Shown: positions 34,028 through 42,983 of the stretch, piece after piece
How positions within the stretch are numbered: position 1 is the first letter of the stretch
Layout of the letters: the number at the start of each line of letters is the position of its first letter
Origin: Anaerolineae bacterium
GTDB lineage: Bacteria > Chloroflexota > Anaerolineae > B4-G1 > SLSP01
Length of the DNA: 54,776 bases
Direction: 5' to 3'
Assembly (NCBI GenBank): GCA_016931185.1
Contig: JAFGFI010000314.1
Span: 1-54,776, forward strand
The notes under the pieces: generated by a model
What the model was told of the DNA's origin: nothing
The model's input: only the letters and a program-made list of their open reading frames with translations
The model's database searches: none
Position numbers and translations under genes: made by a program

Positions 34028-36904
34028 TTATCTACTATTAGCTGTTACGAGGGGTAACCAAATAGTAAAAGTACTGCCTTTGCCTACCTCACTTTCCAGT
34101 GTGATTCGGCCCTTATGGAGTTGCATAATTTCTTGGCTGATTGCTAACCCCAACCCTGTGCCTGGTTTGTTGGTCGCTCGGCTTGCTGTCCCCCTGTAGA
34201 AACGTTGAAAGAGTTGAATCTGTTCCTCTGGATCGATGCCCGGCCCTTTATCCTGTACGCTGATAGTAGTCCAGTTCTGCGCCTTATCATCTGTTGTATG
34301 TGCCGTGCATATCCATACTTCATCTCCAGTTGTGTAATTCAGCGCGTTGGTAAGTAAATTGGTTAATACTTGCTCAATAAGCTTTTGATCGACCTGCGGC
34401 ATCGGTTGGGCCGGATCGGTTTGTGCGGCCAAGTGTATGCCCTGTTCTGCAAAGAGGCGTTGCCGGTCATAAACTAACGTAGTTACGAGTTGATTAACAT
34501 CAGTGGGTGCAAGTTTGGGATGAATCTTCCCTAAATCTAGCCGTGAGATACTTAACAAATCCTCAATCAGGTTATGTAGTCGCTCTGCCTCTCGCTCCAC
34601 AGTTTCCATATAGAAATCACGCCTGTCCTCGCGCCCTCGTTTGATCAGATCAATGTAAAGCTTGATATTTGTCAAAGGAGTGCGTAATTCGTGGCTGACG
34701 TTGCTGACAAATTCTGATTTAGCGAGATCGGCAGCTTGGGCCTGTTCCATGGCGGCCTGTAGTTCTAATGTACGTAGATTGACCATTTCTTCCAGTCCCT
34801 CGGTGTATCGTTGTAGCGTCTGATAAAGTTTGGTGGCTTCCAGTGCCTGTCCTGCCGTTACTGCTGCGCTTTGCACCAGGGCGATTTCTTCCGGTGTAAA
34901 AGTGCGTGGCGTGATGTCATTAAGTCCAATAGCACTGAGAACGCGCCCGCGTACAACTAAGGGTACCAGGAGCAAGGAGACAGTACCACGCCGTTGTAAT
35001 TCTGCAGCCGTCACACTGTCAAGTCGTTCATCTGTCTGTGTATTTGCAATGAAGACAGGTTCCTGTTTTTGCAGAAGACATTTGTTGAGTTCATTACCAT
35101 AGATTGGAAATTTGGATCCCAACGTACTGGGACGGCCGGGTGCTAGATATTCGGCGACAATGGTAAACATACCTTCTGTAGTATCTCCAAATGACGTATC
35201 CAGATGTGCAGCCGTAACCTGTGGGAGATTGAAAGTGATTGCGAGTTCTTTACACAAGTTTTGGAGGATAATCTCCGTATCCAGTGTTGTGGCTGCCATT
35301 ATAATGATGCGGTTAAGCATTGCCAGTTCGCGGTTTTGCCGTCGTACCTCAGCTTCTGTTTGTTTGCGCAATGTAACATCGCGTCCTACCCCCACAATAC
35401 TCACAACGGTTGGGGAGTCTTCGTTCTTTTCATCGAGTATCGCTTTATCCGCCCAAGCCAACCATCGCCATCCGAGCTGGGTAAGCGCGCGCTGTTCCAC
35501 GTAACAAGTATAAGGGGGTGTATAAAGGTTTTCCATTGCTTTCAGCGTTATTGCTTGATCTTCCTCATGTACTAAAGGAAGGAATTGATGACCTATTAAT
35601 TCCGCTTCTGTTTTGCCAAACAATTCGCAATATGCCGGATTTACAAACTCGAAATATCCCTCAGTGTCAACCTTAACTACCAGATCCGTTTGGTTTTCAA
35701 CCAACAGGCGATAGTGTGCCTCTTTCTCATGGAGTGCTCGTTGAGCTTGCCGTCTTTGCCGAATACTGCGGATCAACAATCCAATAATGCCAAATAAAAT
35801 GATGAAAGTGCAGAAGGTAAGCCATACCAGAATTTTATATTGTTCATAAAAAGTGGGGTCACGATTGACGATAATCGCATCCGAGGGCAAATTTGCGAGG
35901 TCTATTCCCCATTTTTTTATTTGCACATAATCGAACATAGTGGGACTGGCCCCCTGAACAATAACGGGTAGCGTAGTGAGAGATTCTCCTGTGAGGATAC
36001 GCAATACAAATTCGGCAGCAATTTTACCTTGATTATATCCTGAGTTGAGGTAGCCGCCCACAATACCCTTGCTCAAATATTCGGTACCCGTTGCGTAAAT
36101 GGGCGCGCGACTGGCATTTGCGACGATTTCCATAATCTCTGGTGAGGTGAAGGTACGTCCATTTTTATCACGATGGAAACTCATGAGGTAGACAATACTT
36201 GTTGTAGGAGATAAGCTGTCTAAACGATTTTCCAAATCGGCCAGGGTAATATCATCCAGATAGACAATATTGACCGGGCGCTGGAGTTGGTCAAGCGCGG
36301 TATCCAATTGTTCGCGCAGAGTCAACCCTGTTGTGGTCCAGTCTACAATCACAAAAATATTCTCGGCGCGTGGATGTAGGGTCAGCGCCAGGTTAATGGT
36401 CTTAAGATGTTCAGTCTTCTCTACCACACCGGTGATCCCCGGTTGGCCCTGCAACCGCTCCTCGGAATACAGATTAACGCCACAGAAGACAACCGGTACA
36501 TCAGGAAACAAATGATCACGATAGCGTAATATGAAATCCAGCGCATTGTCGTCTGCGGTGATGATAATATCAAATGTATCTGCTTTAAATTTGTGCTGAT
36601 AAAGTTGATACAGATTTTCGTAGTGCGTATTATCAGACAACCTTTTGGTGTCCATATACTCAACGGTTAGTTCTGCATCGGAAATGTAAGTATTGAGGAC
36701 ATCTTCAACTCCTGAAGTAATTTCATCGGCCCAGGTCATTCCCTTGTGATAGGATTGCAGCAACAGCACGTGGTGTACGGTGGATGGGATGTTCGAGGGA
36801 GGTGTGACTTCAGTGGAGATGGAATCATCCTTTGCCAGGCAACCTACTTGTGTACTTAGTATAATAAACCATAGGAAAAAAGGGAATAAGTATTTATATC
36901 TCAT
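34028..36904 (-). CDS. Membrane sensor histidine kinase with ABC-substrate-binding-like sensor
   Basis: About 958 residues. An N-terminal hydrophobic signal (MRYKYLFPFFLWFIILST) leads to an external sensor resembling the ABC transporter substrate-binding family PF04392 (LLQSYHKGMTWADEI, VVFCGVNLYS, GYNQGKIAAEFVLRIL). Then come a membrane helix (about residues 360-385), a PAS domain, a GAF domain, a HisKA dimerisation domain with SHELRTPLTN (phospho-His about residue 738) and an HATPase domain (GPGIDPEEQIQLF, GTGLGLAI). ATG 36904 is preferred over the longer reading from 36979, whose first 25 residues are AT-rich and show no signal. No response regulator is adjacent. Confidence 0.87.
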   Translation of the reverse strand: MRYKYLFPFFLWFIILSTQVGCLAKDDSISTEVTPPSNIPSTVHHVLLLQSYHKGMTWADEITSGVEDVLNTYISDAELTVEYMDTKRLSDNTHYENLYQLYQHKFKADTFDIIITADDNALDFILRYRDHLFPDVPVVFCGVNLYSEERLQGQPGITGVVEKTEHLKTINLALTLHPRAENIFVIVDWTTTGLTLREQLDTALDQLQRPVNIVYLDDITLADLENRLDSLSPTTSIVYLMSFHRDKNGRTFTSPEIMEIVANASRAPIYATGTEYLSKGIVGGYLNSGYNQGKIAAEFVLRILTGESLTTLPVIVQGASPTMFDYVQIKKWGIDLANLPSDAIIVNRDPTFYEQYKILVWLTFCTFIILFGIIGLLIRSIRQRRQAQRALHEKEAHYRLLVENQTDLVVKVDTEGYFEFVNPAYCELFGKTEAELIGHQFLPLVHEEDQAITLKAMENLYTPPYTCYVEQRALTQLGWRWLAWADKAILDEKNEDSPTVVSIVGVGRDVTLRKQTEAEVRRQNRELAMLNRIIIMAATTLDTEIILQNLCKELAITFNLPQVTAAHLDTSFGDTTEGMFTIVAEYLAPGRPSTLGSKFPIYGNELNKCLLQKQEPVFIANTQTDERLDSVTAAELQRRGTVSLLLVPLVVRGRVLSAIGLNDITPRTFTPEEIALVQSAAVTAGQALEATKLYQTLQRYTEGLEEMVNLRTLELQAAMEQAQAADLAKSEFVSNVSHELRTPLTNIKLYIDLIKRGREDRRDFYMETVEREAERLHNLIEDLLSISRLDLGKIHPKLAPTDVNQLVTTLVYDRQRLFAEQGIHLAAQTDPAQPMPQVDQKLIEQVLTNLLTNALNYTTGDEVWICTAHTTDDKAQNWTTISVQDKGPGIDPEEQIQLFQRFYRGTASRATNKPGTGLGLAISQEIMQLHKGRITLESEVGKGSTFTIWLPLVTANSR

Positions 36905-36961
36905 GAATTGACCTGTATTTATTATTTTATCTGAGTGTATTTTATTTGAGTTAATAGTTGA

Positions 36962-36991
36962 ATAAAACGTAAAAATCAACTCGCGTTTTAT
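36962..36991. terminator. Hairpin downstream of the sulfatase maturase gene
   Basis: ATAAAACG (36962-36969) and CGTTTTAT (36984-36991) form a stem directly after the end of the radical SAM gene, before the sensor kinase on the same strand. It may reduce read-through between the two. It uses the same aaaacgt word as 9317-9355. Confidence 0.45.
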
Positions 36992-36994
36992 GTT

Positions 36995-38287
36995 TCACTT
37001 TTTTCCATGGCAGTGTTTGAATTTCTTTCCACTGCCACAGGGACAGGGATCGTTGCGCCCAATCTTCACAAAACGTTGTTCTTGCGCGGCTCTTTCTTGA
37101 GCCAGACGGTACATTACATTAGCCGGCGCGCGGTGTTGATGCAGTTCCTCTACCATCATCCGCATTGGGCGGTCAATATGGTTAAAAAACGCTTTGTATC
37201 CCGCACACAGGTAGTTAAGGCGCGTTTCTTCACCCTCAATGGTAAGTACACGGTTTTTCGGACATCCTCCATTACAGATAAAGCGAACTTCACAGTCGAG
37301 ACATTGTTGGGGTAAGGTGTCGAATTTGGCACGCCCGAATTTAAATTGTTCCTTTGAGGCCACCATTTCAATCAACGGGGTTCCCATAATGTTCCCTAAT
37401 TTGTAATGAGGCTCAACATAGTGATCACAAGCATAGAGGTCGCCGTTGTGTTCCATTGCCAGTCCCAAGCCACAAGTCGGCTCAAAAACACATAACCCTG
37501 GTTGTTGCCCAAACCATGCGGCCAACGCGACGTCAAAAATTTGCACGAAGATTTGACCTACATCATGCTGTAGCCATTCATCAAAAACGCCAATGAGAAA
37601 ATCACCGTATTGCTTCGCTGTGACTGAATGATGTGTTAATTCCAATCCTTCTTGATGTCCAGTTTCGTTATTTCGACGCACAATGGGGATGAACTGGATG
37701 AACTTTGTTTTAACCTCGTCGCGGAAAAAACGATACACCTCCACAGGGTGAAGGGCATTGGCCTGATGTACAGTACAGAGAATGTTATATTCAACCTGAT
37801 GGCTTTGTAGCAAATGTAACCCGCGCATCACCCGTTCCCAAGAGGGGTGTCCCCCCTTGTCCACACGAAAGGCATCGTGCATTGCCTGGGGCCCATCCAT
37901 GCTAAGTCCGATAAGAAAATTGTGTCGGTGGAAGAATTCTGTCCATGCGTCATCTATAAGTGTGCCATTTGTTTGTAAGGTGTTGATGATATGCATACCG
38001 GGATGGTGGTATTTTTCCTGGAATTCCAACGCACGCTCAAAGAACGGAATCCCCATTAACAATGGCTCTCCCCCCTGCCAACCGAAGGTGATTTCTGGCA
38101 CTTGCTGGGCTGCCATATATTGTCGTGTAAAGCTTTCCAGTACCTCATCTGTCATCCGAAAATCGCTGCCGGGGTACATTTGAACTTTGGGGATGTAATA
38201 GCAATAATCGCAATTTAGATTACAGATTGGTCCACGCGGCTTGGTCATAATATGGAACGCGCGTGGCATAGGATATGGATTTGACAT
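36995..38287 (-). CDS. Anaerobic sulfatase-maturating radical SAM enzyme
   Basis: About 430 residues. Radical SAM cluster motif CNLNCDYC lies near residues 22-29, followed by [20 protein letters not shown] and SPASM-type auxiliary cysteine clusters ([40 protein letters not shown]). The C terminus has a SEC-C zinc motif ([19 protein letters not shown]), frequent in this family. Such enzymes convert an active-site Cys or Ser of sulfatases to formylglycine without oxygen. The second ATG (38287) has AGGAG at better spacing than the one at 38290. A sulfatase gene two genes upstream on the same strand fits the call. Confidence 0.9.
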   Translation of the reverse strand: MSNPYPMPRAFHIMTKPRGPICNLNCDYCYYIPKVQMYPGSDFRMTDEVLESFTRQYMAAQQVPEITFGWQGGEPLLMGIPFFERALEFQEKYHHPGMHIINTLQTNGTLIDDAWTEFFHRHNFLIGLSMDGPQAMHDAFRVDKGGHPSWERVMRGLHLLQSHQVEYNILCTVHQANALHPVEVYRFFRDEVKTKFIQFIPIVRRNNETGHQEGLELTHHSVTAKQYGDFLIGVFDEWLQHDVGQIFVQIFDVALAAWFGQQPGLCVFEPTCGLGLAMEHNGDLYACDHYVEPHYKLGNIMGTPLIEMVASKEQFKFGRAKFDTLPQQCLDCEVRFICNGGCPKNRVLTIEGEETRLNYLCAGYKAFFNHIDRPMRMMVEELHQHRAPANVMYRLAQERAAQEQRFVKIGRNDPCPCGSGKKFKHCHGKK

Positions 38288-38307
38288 CATGACTCCTGTT
38301 TACAAAG

Positions 38308-38446
38308 GGAGTATTTTTCGTTTTCGGGCGTAGTCCGAGGCAAGGTCCAGAAACCTTACTTTTTACCTTTACACTTTTATGCTTGATAGGGCATAAAGTG
38401 TAAAGATAATTTGAACCATCCCTAGTCCGAAAACGAAAAATACTCC
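38308..38446. repeat. Old 20-bp hairpin split by MITE copy 3
   Basis: GGAGTATTTTTCGTTTTCGG (38308-38327) is exactly complementary to 38427-38446. Removing the inserted element and one copy of TAGTCCGA leaves a hairpin with a 7-base loop, GCGTAGT. It is related in layout to 13521-13563. It lies between rhaI and the maturase gene, where it would have acted as a terminator or processing site. Confidence 0.7.
38339..38422 (-). mobile_element. Family A MITE-like element, copy 3
   Basis: 84 bases, the reverse complement of the family A element (GGCAAGG at its left end, GAACCATCC at its right end, central GCTTGATAGGGCATAAAGTG). Direct repeats TAGTCCGA at 38331-38338 and 38423-38430 flank it exactly, consistent with an 8-9 base target duplication. 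Confidence 0.8.
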
Positions 38447-38516
38447 ACCGGATCAATCTTTTAAAGGTTATTAGCCGTATTTAAGCCGGTTCAGTGTGCC
38501 GGTTATAGTAGTGCTT

Positions 38517-39758
38517 TCACTGATACCCGCCACTGGTTGCCGCTATCCCGCGCTTGTTACGAATTTTTTCTTCATAGCCACTGGCCCAATAGGCTGCGAT
38601 AGGATCCACCGGCACTCCCATTTCTTCGCGGATGACGGCTAAGAGGGGGCGCACATCAATGCGGAATGTTTCAGCCAATATCAGGTGGGCGCCCATAACA
38701 TCGCCTTCTGCACGGGCCGTCGCCAGCTTCTTGCGTGGCACAAGGAGGGCTTTGGCATAAGCTTCCTGGCAATTGAGTACTGAGACGATCATCGGCGCGA
38801 GCTTACCCTCAATAGCGTGTGACTGGTCAATCATATAGGCGATGTTCTGGGCTGTGGTTTGTGCTGGTTCCTCTCCGCACTGCATTGCATCTACAATCTC
38901 GTTGTAGATGAGGAATAGCTCAAAGGGATTCACCGTGCCTACTATTAAATCATCATCCGCATACTTGCGGTTGTTGAAGTGGAAACCGCCCAACTTTCCC
39001 TCATCAATCAAGAAGGTCACAATCTGTTCAATGTTGACACCTTGGGCATGGTGTCCCAAATCCACCAAGACCTGCGCCTGATCACCCAATTTGAGGCTGA
39101 AGGCATAAGATGTTCCCCAGTCAGGAAGATCGGTGCTGTAGAAGGCCGGCTCAAAAAGCTTGTATTCGATAAGCATCCGGCTATGGGCAGGGAGGTGAGC
39201 GTAGGTTGCTCTTAGTCCCTGCTCAAAACGGTGTTTACGCAGGCGCAGGCTATCCTGACCAGCATAGTTCGTACCATCGGCGAACCATAGGCTGAGGATA
39301 TCGCTGTGTGTCTTAGTCATAATCTCACAACACTCCAGAATGTGATCGAGGGCCATTTCCTGAATAGCGGGGTCAGGATTACCCAGGGCTCCCAGGCGAT
39401 AGACATCATCCTGGAAAACATTAGGATTGATCGCACCCAGGATAATACCCTGTCCCTCGGCATATTCGCGCATCGCTGTGTAGTCACCATCCTCTGGCTT
39501 ATCCCAGGGAATGTGAAGGGCCACTGATGGCGCGATGCCCGTCATCTTATGGACCATCGCGGCATCATCTAGTTTCTCGTGAGTTGTCACCGCCGCACCC
39601 GGCCAAGGGAACGCCTTAAAGCGCGTACCACTGTTGGCATATCCCCACGAAGGGGTTTCAATCTTCTGAGATTTGAGTGTGGTTCTCACCGCCTCTATGT
39701 CAATACCCTGTTGTTCTAGCTCCGCGGCCAAAATCTCATATTTAGTTTTGATACTCAT
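38517..39758 (-). CDS. rhaI: L-rhamnose isomerase
   Basis: 413-residue TIM-barrel isomerase of the Pseudomonas stutzeri/Rhizobium-type L-rhamnose isomerase family, converting L-rhamnose to L-rhamnulose. Visible family segments are [16 protein letters not shown] near the N terminus, [35 protein letters not shown] with the metal-binding Glu, [15 protein letters not shown] and [20 protein letters not shown] lies just before the ATG. No rhamnulose kinase or aldolase is next to it; its neighbours are a sulfatase and a sulfatase maturase, suggesting use of rhamnose from sulfated polymers. Related ketose/aldose activity cannot be excluded. Confidence 0.88.
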   Translation of the reverse strand: MSIKTKYEILAAELEQQGIDIEAVRTTLKSQKIETPSWGYANSGTRFKAFPWPGAAVTTHEKLDDAAMVHKMTGIAPSVALHIPWDKPEDGDYTAMREYAEGQGIILGAINPNVFQDDVYRLGALGNPDPAIQEMALDHILECCEIMTKTHSDILSLWFADGTNYAGQDSLRLRKHRFEQGLRATYAHLPAHSRMLIEYKLFEPAFYSTDLPDWGTSYAFSLKLGDQAQVLVDLGHHAQGVNIEQIVTFLIDEGKLGGFHFNNRKYADDDLIVGTVNPFELFLIYNEIVDAMQCGEEPAQTTAQNIAYMIDQSHAIEGKLAPMIVSVLNCQEAYAKALLVPRKKLATARAEGDVMGAHLILAETFRIDVRPLLAVIREEMGVPVDPIAAYWASGYEEKIRNKRGIAATSGGYQ

Positions 39759-39950
39759 ACAATCCTCCTGATAGGTTATTTTTTAAATGTGTGTATAAGT
39801 TAATGACTAATAAAGCATAAAAAACCCTTTAATTATACTATCTTCAAAGGTAACTATGCAGCTTCAGGTGGAACGCCACTTGACTTACGTTGAATTAAGC
39901 TCGCTGTAGTAACCGATTGCGTCTTTTTAAGGTGCTAAAGTGCGTCCTAC

Positions 39951-41243
39951 CTAATTAGCTACGTTCAAAGTATGGAGTGCAGTCGCGTGGAAGGGTGAGG
40001 TGACAGCACCATTAAGCAAAGGATCATCTGTTTCTTGCATCCACTGGAAGAGACGGGATTTTAATGTCCTTTCGACTCCTATTGTTTCAGGTTGTCCAGC
40101 GAGATTATTTTGTTCCCACCGGTCACTATACAGATCGTAGAATTCTATAGGAACATGAGGTTGTTGATTAAGAGATTGGATCATCATTAAATATATGTTG
40201 CTCTCCATTACGTCTCCGGGAATTTGTACAGCGGGTTGTTCTTCCAGATTGACAATGAGCTTGTGAGTCGCTGTACGGATAGCGCGTTGAGGATGATAGT
40301 AATTATGATAGGTTTTTTCTGCGAAGATCTCCGCGCGTGGTATATAGAAGCGATCTTGCAGTCGGGGCCAAAAACTCTGACCCTGTAGATTACCCGGTTG
40401 AGGAAGCCCCAGGGCATCAAGCATTGTGGGAACTATATCCACATTGCTGATCAAATCGTTGTAAACGGCGCCCCCCATAATGCCGGCGGCGGGCCAGCGC
40501 ATAATAAGCGCGGTTTCAATACCAGGATCATAAAGTGTACATTTGGCGCGGGGCATTGCTATCCCGTGATCTGTTGTGAAGATAACCCAGGTATTGTCCT
40601 CAAGTCCTGTCTCGTGCAGTGTTTCCAAAACTTTACCCACGGCAGTATCCATCCGGCGAATTGCCCCCTGAAGTGCGGCAAACTCCATACGTGCTATCGA
40701 ACAATGGGGCACATACCCCGGTAAAGCGACACCTCGACTGACCTCATACACGAGTTCTTTCTCGTCATAATAAGGGCGATGGGGTTCAAAAAAACCCACT
40801 TCCAAATAAAAGGGATGTACTTTACGCCGTGGATTACGTAGATAATCGGCGGCAGTTTGCGCCTCGCCCCGTGTATTATCCATCGGATAATACATGTCGT
40901 ATCCCAAACGTTCCGGGCGAGATGTGATGTGCTGGACACCAACTAAAGCGGTATCATATCCGGCATTACGCAAGTGTTGTACGATATGGACTTCATCAGG
41001 GTATAAATCCCATCCGAAATCCGCGTAGGATAATCCCATTACTCCATTGCTATGGGGATAACGCCCTGTGTGTAAACTCGAATGGCTAGGACTACACTGC
41101 GGCGCAGTACAAAAATGGTTTTCAAACCGCACGCCATGGTAAGCGAGAGCATCCAGGTTGGGTGAAATTACTGTAGATTGGCCGTAACAACCCAGATGTT
41201 GGCCTAAATCATGGCATGTGATAAAAAGAATATTGGGCAGCAT
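39951..41243 (-). CDS. Type I sulfatase with CSPSH active-site variant
   Basis: About 430 residues of the alkaline-phosphatase-like fold. MLPNILFITCHDLGQHLGCYG begins the protein with a metal-binding Asp, and the C-terminal half has FTTDHGIAMPRAKCTLYDPG. The formylglycine motif, normally C-x-P-S-R, reads C50-S-P-S-H54-SSLHTG, so the usual Arg is His. No signal peptide is seen, so it is likely cytoplasmic, acting on imported sulfated saccharides. GGAGG lies eight bases before ATG 41243; the longer reading from 41276 lacks one. The maturase gene nearby supports a formylglycine enzyme. Confidence 0.87.
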   Translation of the reverse strand: MLPNILFITCHDLGQHLGCYGQSTVISPNLDALAYHGVRFENHFCTAPQCSPSHSSLHTGRYPHSNGVMGLSYADFGWDLYPDEVHIVQHLRNAGYDTALVGVQHITSRPERLGYDMYYPMDNTRGEAQTAADYLRNPRRKVHPFYLEVGFFEPHRPYYDEKELVYEVSRGVALPGYVPHCSIARMEFAALQGAIRRMDTAVGKVLETLHETGLEDNTWVIFTTDHGIAMPRAKCTLYDPGIETALIMRWPAAGIMGGAVYNDLISNVDIVPTMLDALGLPQPGNLQGQSFWPRLQDRFYIPRAEIFAEKTYHNYYHPQRAIRTATHKLIVNLEEQPAVQIPGDVMESNIYLMMIQSLNQQPHVPIEFYDLYSDRWEQNNLAGQPETIGVERTLKSRLFQWMQETDDPLLNGAVTSPFHATALHTLNVAN

Positions 41244-41301
41244 TAAGATCCTCCAAAAAAATTCAAAAATGGTCAATGATTAGAGATAGACAATGGTCCC
41301 G

Positions 41302-41341
41302 TAGACAGTAGATAGGCTCCTTTCTTCCTATCTACTGTCTA
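41302..41341. terminator. 15-bp perfect hairpin downstream of the VWA gene
   Basis: TAGACAGTAGATAGG (41302-41316) pairs with CCTATCTACTGTCTA (41327-41341) around a 10-base loop. It follows the minus-strand VWA gene and precedes the sulfatase gene, so it likely ends the VWA transcript. It shares its gtagac words with 33994-34026. Confidence 0.6.
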
Positions 41342-41368
41342 TGGTTGACCCTTCACCTTTAAAAAGCA

Positions 41369-42772
41369 TCAAGTTTTATCAAAACTCTTTGTACCCCGAT
41401 GCGTGGCGTGCGCGCGGAAGACGGCTTCTTTCGCCATTGAGGGCGCGGCCTGCATAGCTTTAAAGAGCATTTGTGTTCCCTCGGTTTCTTCTTCGGCGCG
41501 TTCCTCGCCTAGCAAAGCTGCGTAGGATTGCACGGTGGTGAGTTCTTCTCTGGCGCGGCGTGCACCTTCAGCATGATCCTTTGCCATACTCCGTGAGACT
41601 CCTAGTACGCTGGTAGCCTTCATTTGTTCCAGTACGCGCTCGACTACGGGGGCTACAACGCCGTCGCGCAGTTGGAAAGTAGGATGTTCTACGAAGCGTA
41701 CAGTCACACGATTAAGGGGAGTTTTGAGGACATTGCCAGCCGGGGATTTGTAAGTTAAGCTTCCCTTAATACTAAGTTTGGTGCCGGCGGGTTGCGCCGG
41801 CAGCGTGATGCGAATGGGAATTTCCAGTTCGGTGTCGCAGGGGATATCACCAATGGTTACAGTGGCCTGGTCGCCGTGTTGTTGGGCTGGATAAGCTGCA
41901 GAAAGGGGCATAAGCATCGCGCCCTTGGGCAGGGAGAGGGCGAGCGTCGTTTCTCTGGCCGCCAATGCTGCCACTTCGCCTAACTCCCCGGTCATATACG
42001 CGCCAATCTGATTGGCATTAGTGACATGGTAGAAACGCCCTCCCCCTTGGGTGGCAATTTCCACCATCAGCGCCTCGTTATAATCCGCGCCGACGCCAAG
42101 TGTAGAAACAAGGATGCCCCTTTGCCGTGCTTTGTGGCCACGTGCCCCTACCTTCTCGATGTCGGTTTCACCGACATTGGCCTGCCCATCGCTGAGCAAG
42201 AGTACCAGATTTGTCTCGCACTGCATTTGCTGCGCGTGTTTGATCCCTGCTTCCAACCCACCACAGAGCGCAGTCATGCCGCTGGCCTGAATCTCATCCA
42301 CCGTCCCGATGACCGTGCGTCGCCATTGTTCATTCAGGTGGGTAGATTCGAGGATGCTGTGAACCTCTTGCCCAAAGGTGACCAGGGAAAAGACATCACC
42401 ATCGTACATCCGGTGTAAGGCCTGCCGGATGGCTTCCTTTGCCTGGGTGAGCTTTTGGCCGCGCATAGAGCCAGAAACATCAAGTACAGCGGCAAAGTTG
42501 AGAGGAGTACGTCCGGTTTCGGTTGGGACGGACTCTTCCGGCGGAACCTGCGTAGGTGTTTTGAGTGTAATGAGAATATGACGTTCAATATTACGCTCAC
42601 TGGGCGCCATCACCTGGTCAAGCTCCATTTGTACCTGGATATAAGCAGGGCGAGCGCCCGGCGGTGGCCCGGATTCATAAGCTAATTCGCCGCCGCATCG
42701 CACGCAGAGTTTTGCACCCGCCGGTTCATCCTGCAATACACCACAATAGAGACAACGCATTAAGCGTGACAT
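41369..42772 (-). CDS. VWA-domain protein with N-terminal zinc ribbon
   Basis: 467 residues. A zinc-ribbon pair CLYCG and CVRCGGEL occupies residues 7-30, followed by a von Willebrand A domain (about 90-270) with a complete MIDAS site DVSGSM and LLSDGQANVGETD. A beta-rich C-terminal region of the type found in VWA proteins of Chloroflexi and cyanobacteria follows, then a helical end. There is no signal peptide, so the protein is probably cytoplasmic. AAGGAG precedes the ATG. It may work with the neighbouring Yip1-family membrane protein on the same strand. Its partner is not known. Confidence 0.8.
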   Translation of the reverse strand: MSRLMRCLYCGVLQDEPAGAKLCVRCGGELAYESGPPPGARPAYIQVQMELDQVMAPSERNIERHILITLKTPTQVPPEESVPTETGRTPLNFAAVLDVSGSMRGQKLTQAKEAIRQALHRMYDGDVFSLVTFGQEVHSILESTHLNEQWRRTVIGTVDEIQASGMTALCGGLEAGIKHAQQMQCETNLVLLLSDGQANVGETDIEKVGARGHKARQRGILVSTLGVGADYNEALMVEIATQGGGRFYHVTNANQIGAYMTGELGEVAALAARETTLALSLPKGAMLMPLSAAYPAQQHGDQATVTIGDIPCDTELEIPIRITLPAQPAGTKLSIKGSLTYKSPAGNVLKTPLNRVTVRFVEHPTFQLRDGVVAPVVERVLEQMKATSVLGVSRSMAKDHAEGARRAREELTTVQSYAALLGEERAEEETEGTQMLFKAMQAAPSMAKEAVFRAHATHRGTKSFDKT

Positions 42773-42983
42773 AGATATACTCCTTATAATGGTAACAGGT
42801 AAACAGTAGACGGTAAATGGTAGATAGGTAAAAGTTTGTTAGTGCACAAAAGTGTCGGAATGTAGCCGCGCTTTCCATAGCGTGTTCTTTGTATTCCACA
42901 GGTTGGGCGCGCTAACAAAAGTTTCTTACTACTCATTACCTTTCTCCTGTTTACCATCTCCTTTCTCTTGTCTACCGCCTACT
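42773..42983. repeat. Intergenic gtagac/ggtaaa word palindrome
   Basis: The region upstream of the VWA gene contains iterated gtagac and ggtaaa words with matching reversed words downstream (for example GGTAAACAG and CTGTTTACC), interrupted by the 79-base element at 42838-42916. No gene is seen. Confidence 0.5.
42838..42916. mobile_element. Family C MITE with 8-bp target duplication
   Basis: 79 bases with ends GTTAGTGC and GCGCTAAC (inverted repeats, seven of eight), flanked by direct repeats AAAAGTTT at 42830-42837 and 42917-42924. The inside has small palindromes but no reading frame. It inserted into a word-repeat palindrome, as copy 3 of family A did. Confidence 0.65.

Noticed and set aside
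34028..36904. Sensor domain read as an ABC transporter substrate-binding protein
   Set aside because: It is fused to PAS, GAF, HisKA and HATPase domains, and no permease or ATPase gene is adjacent.
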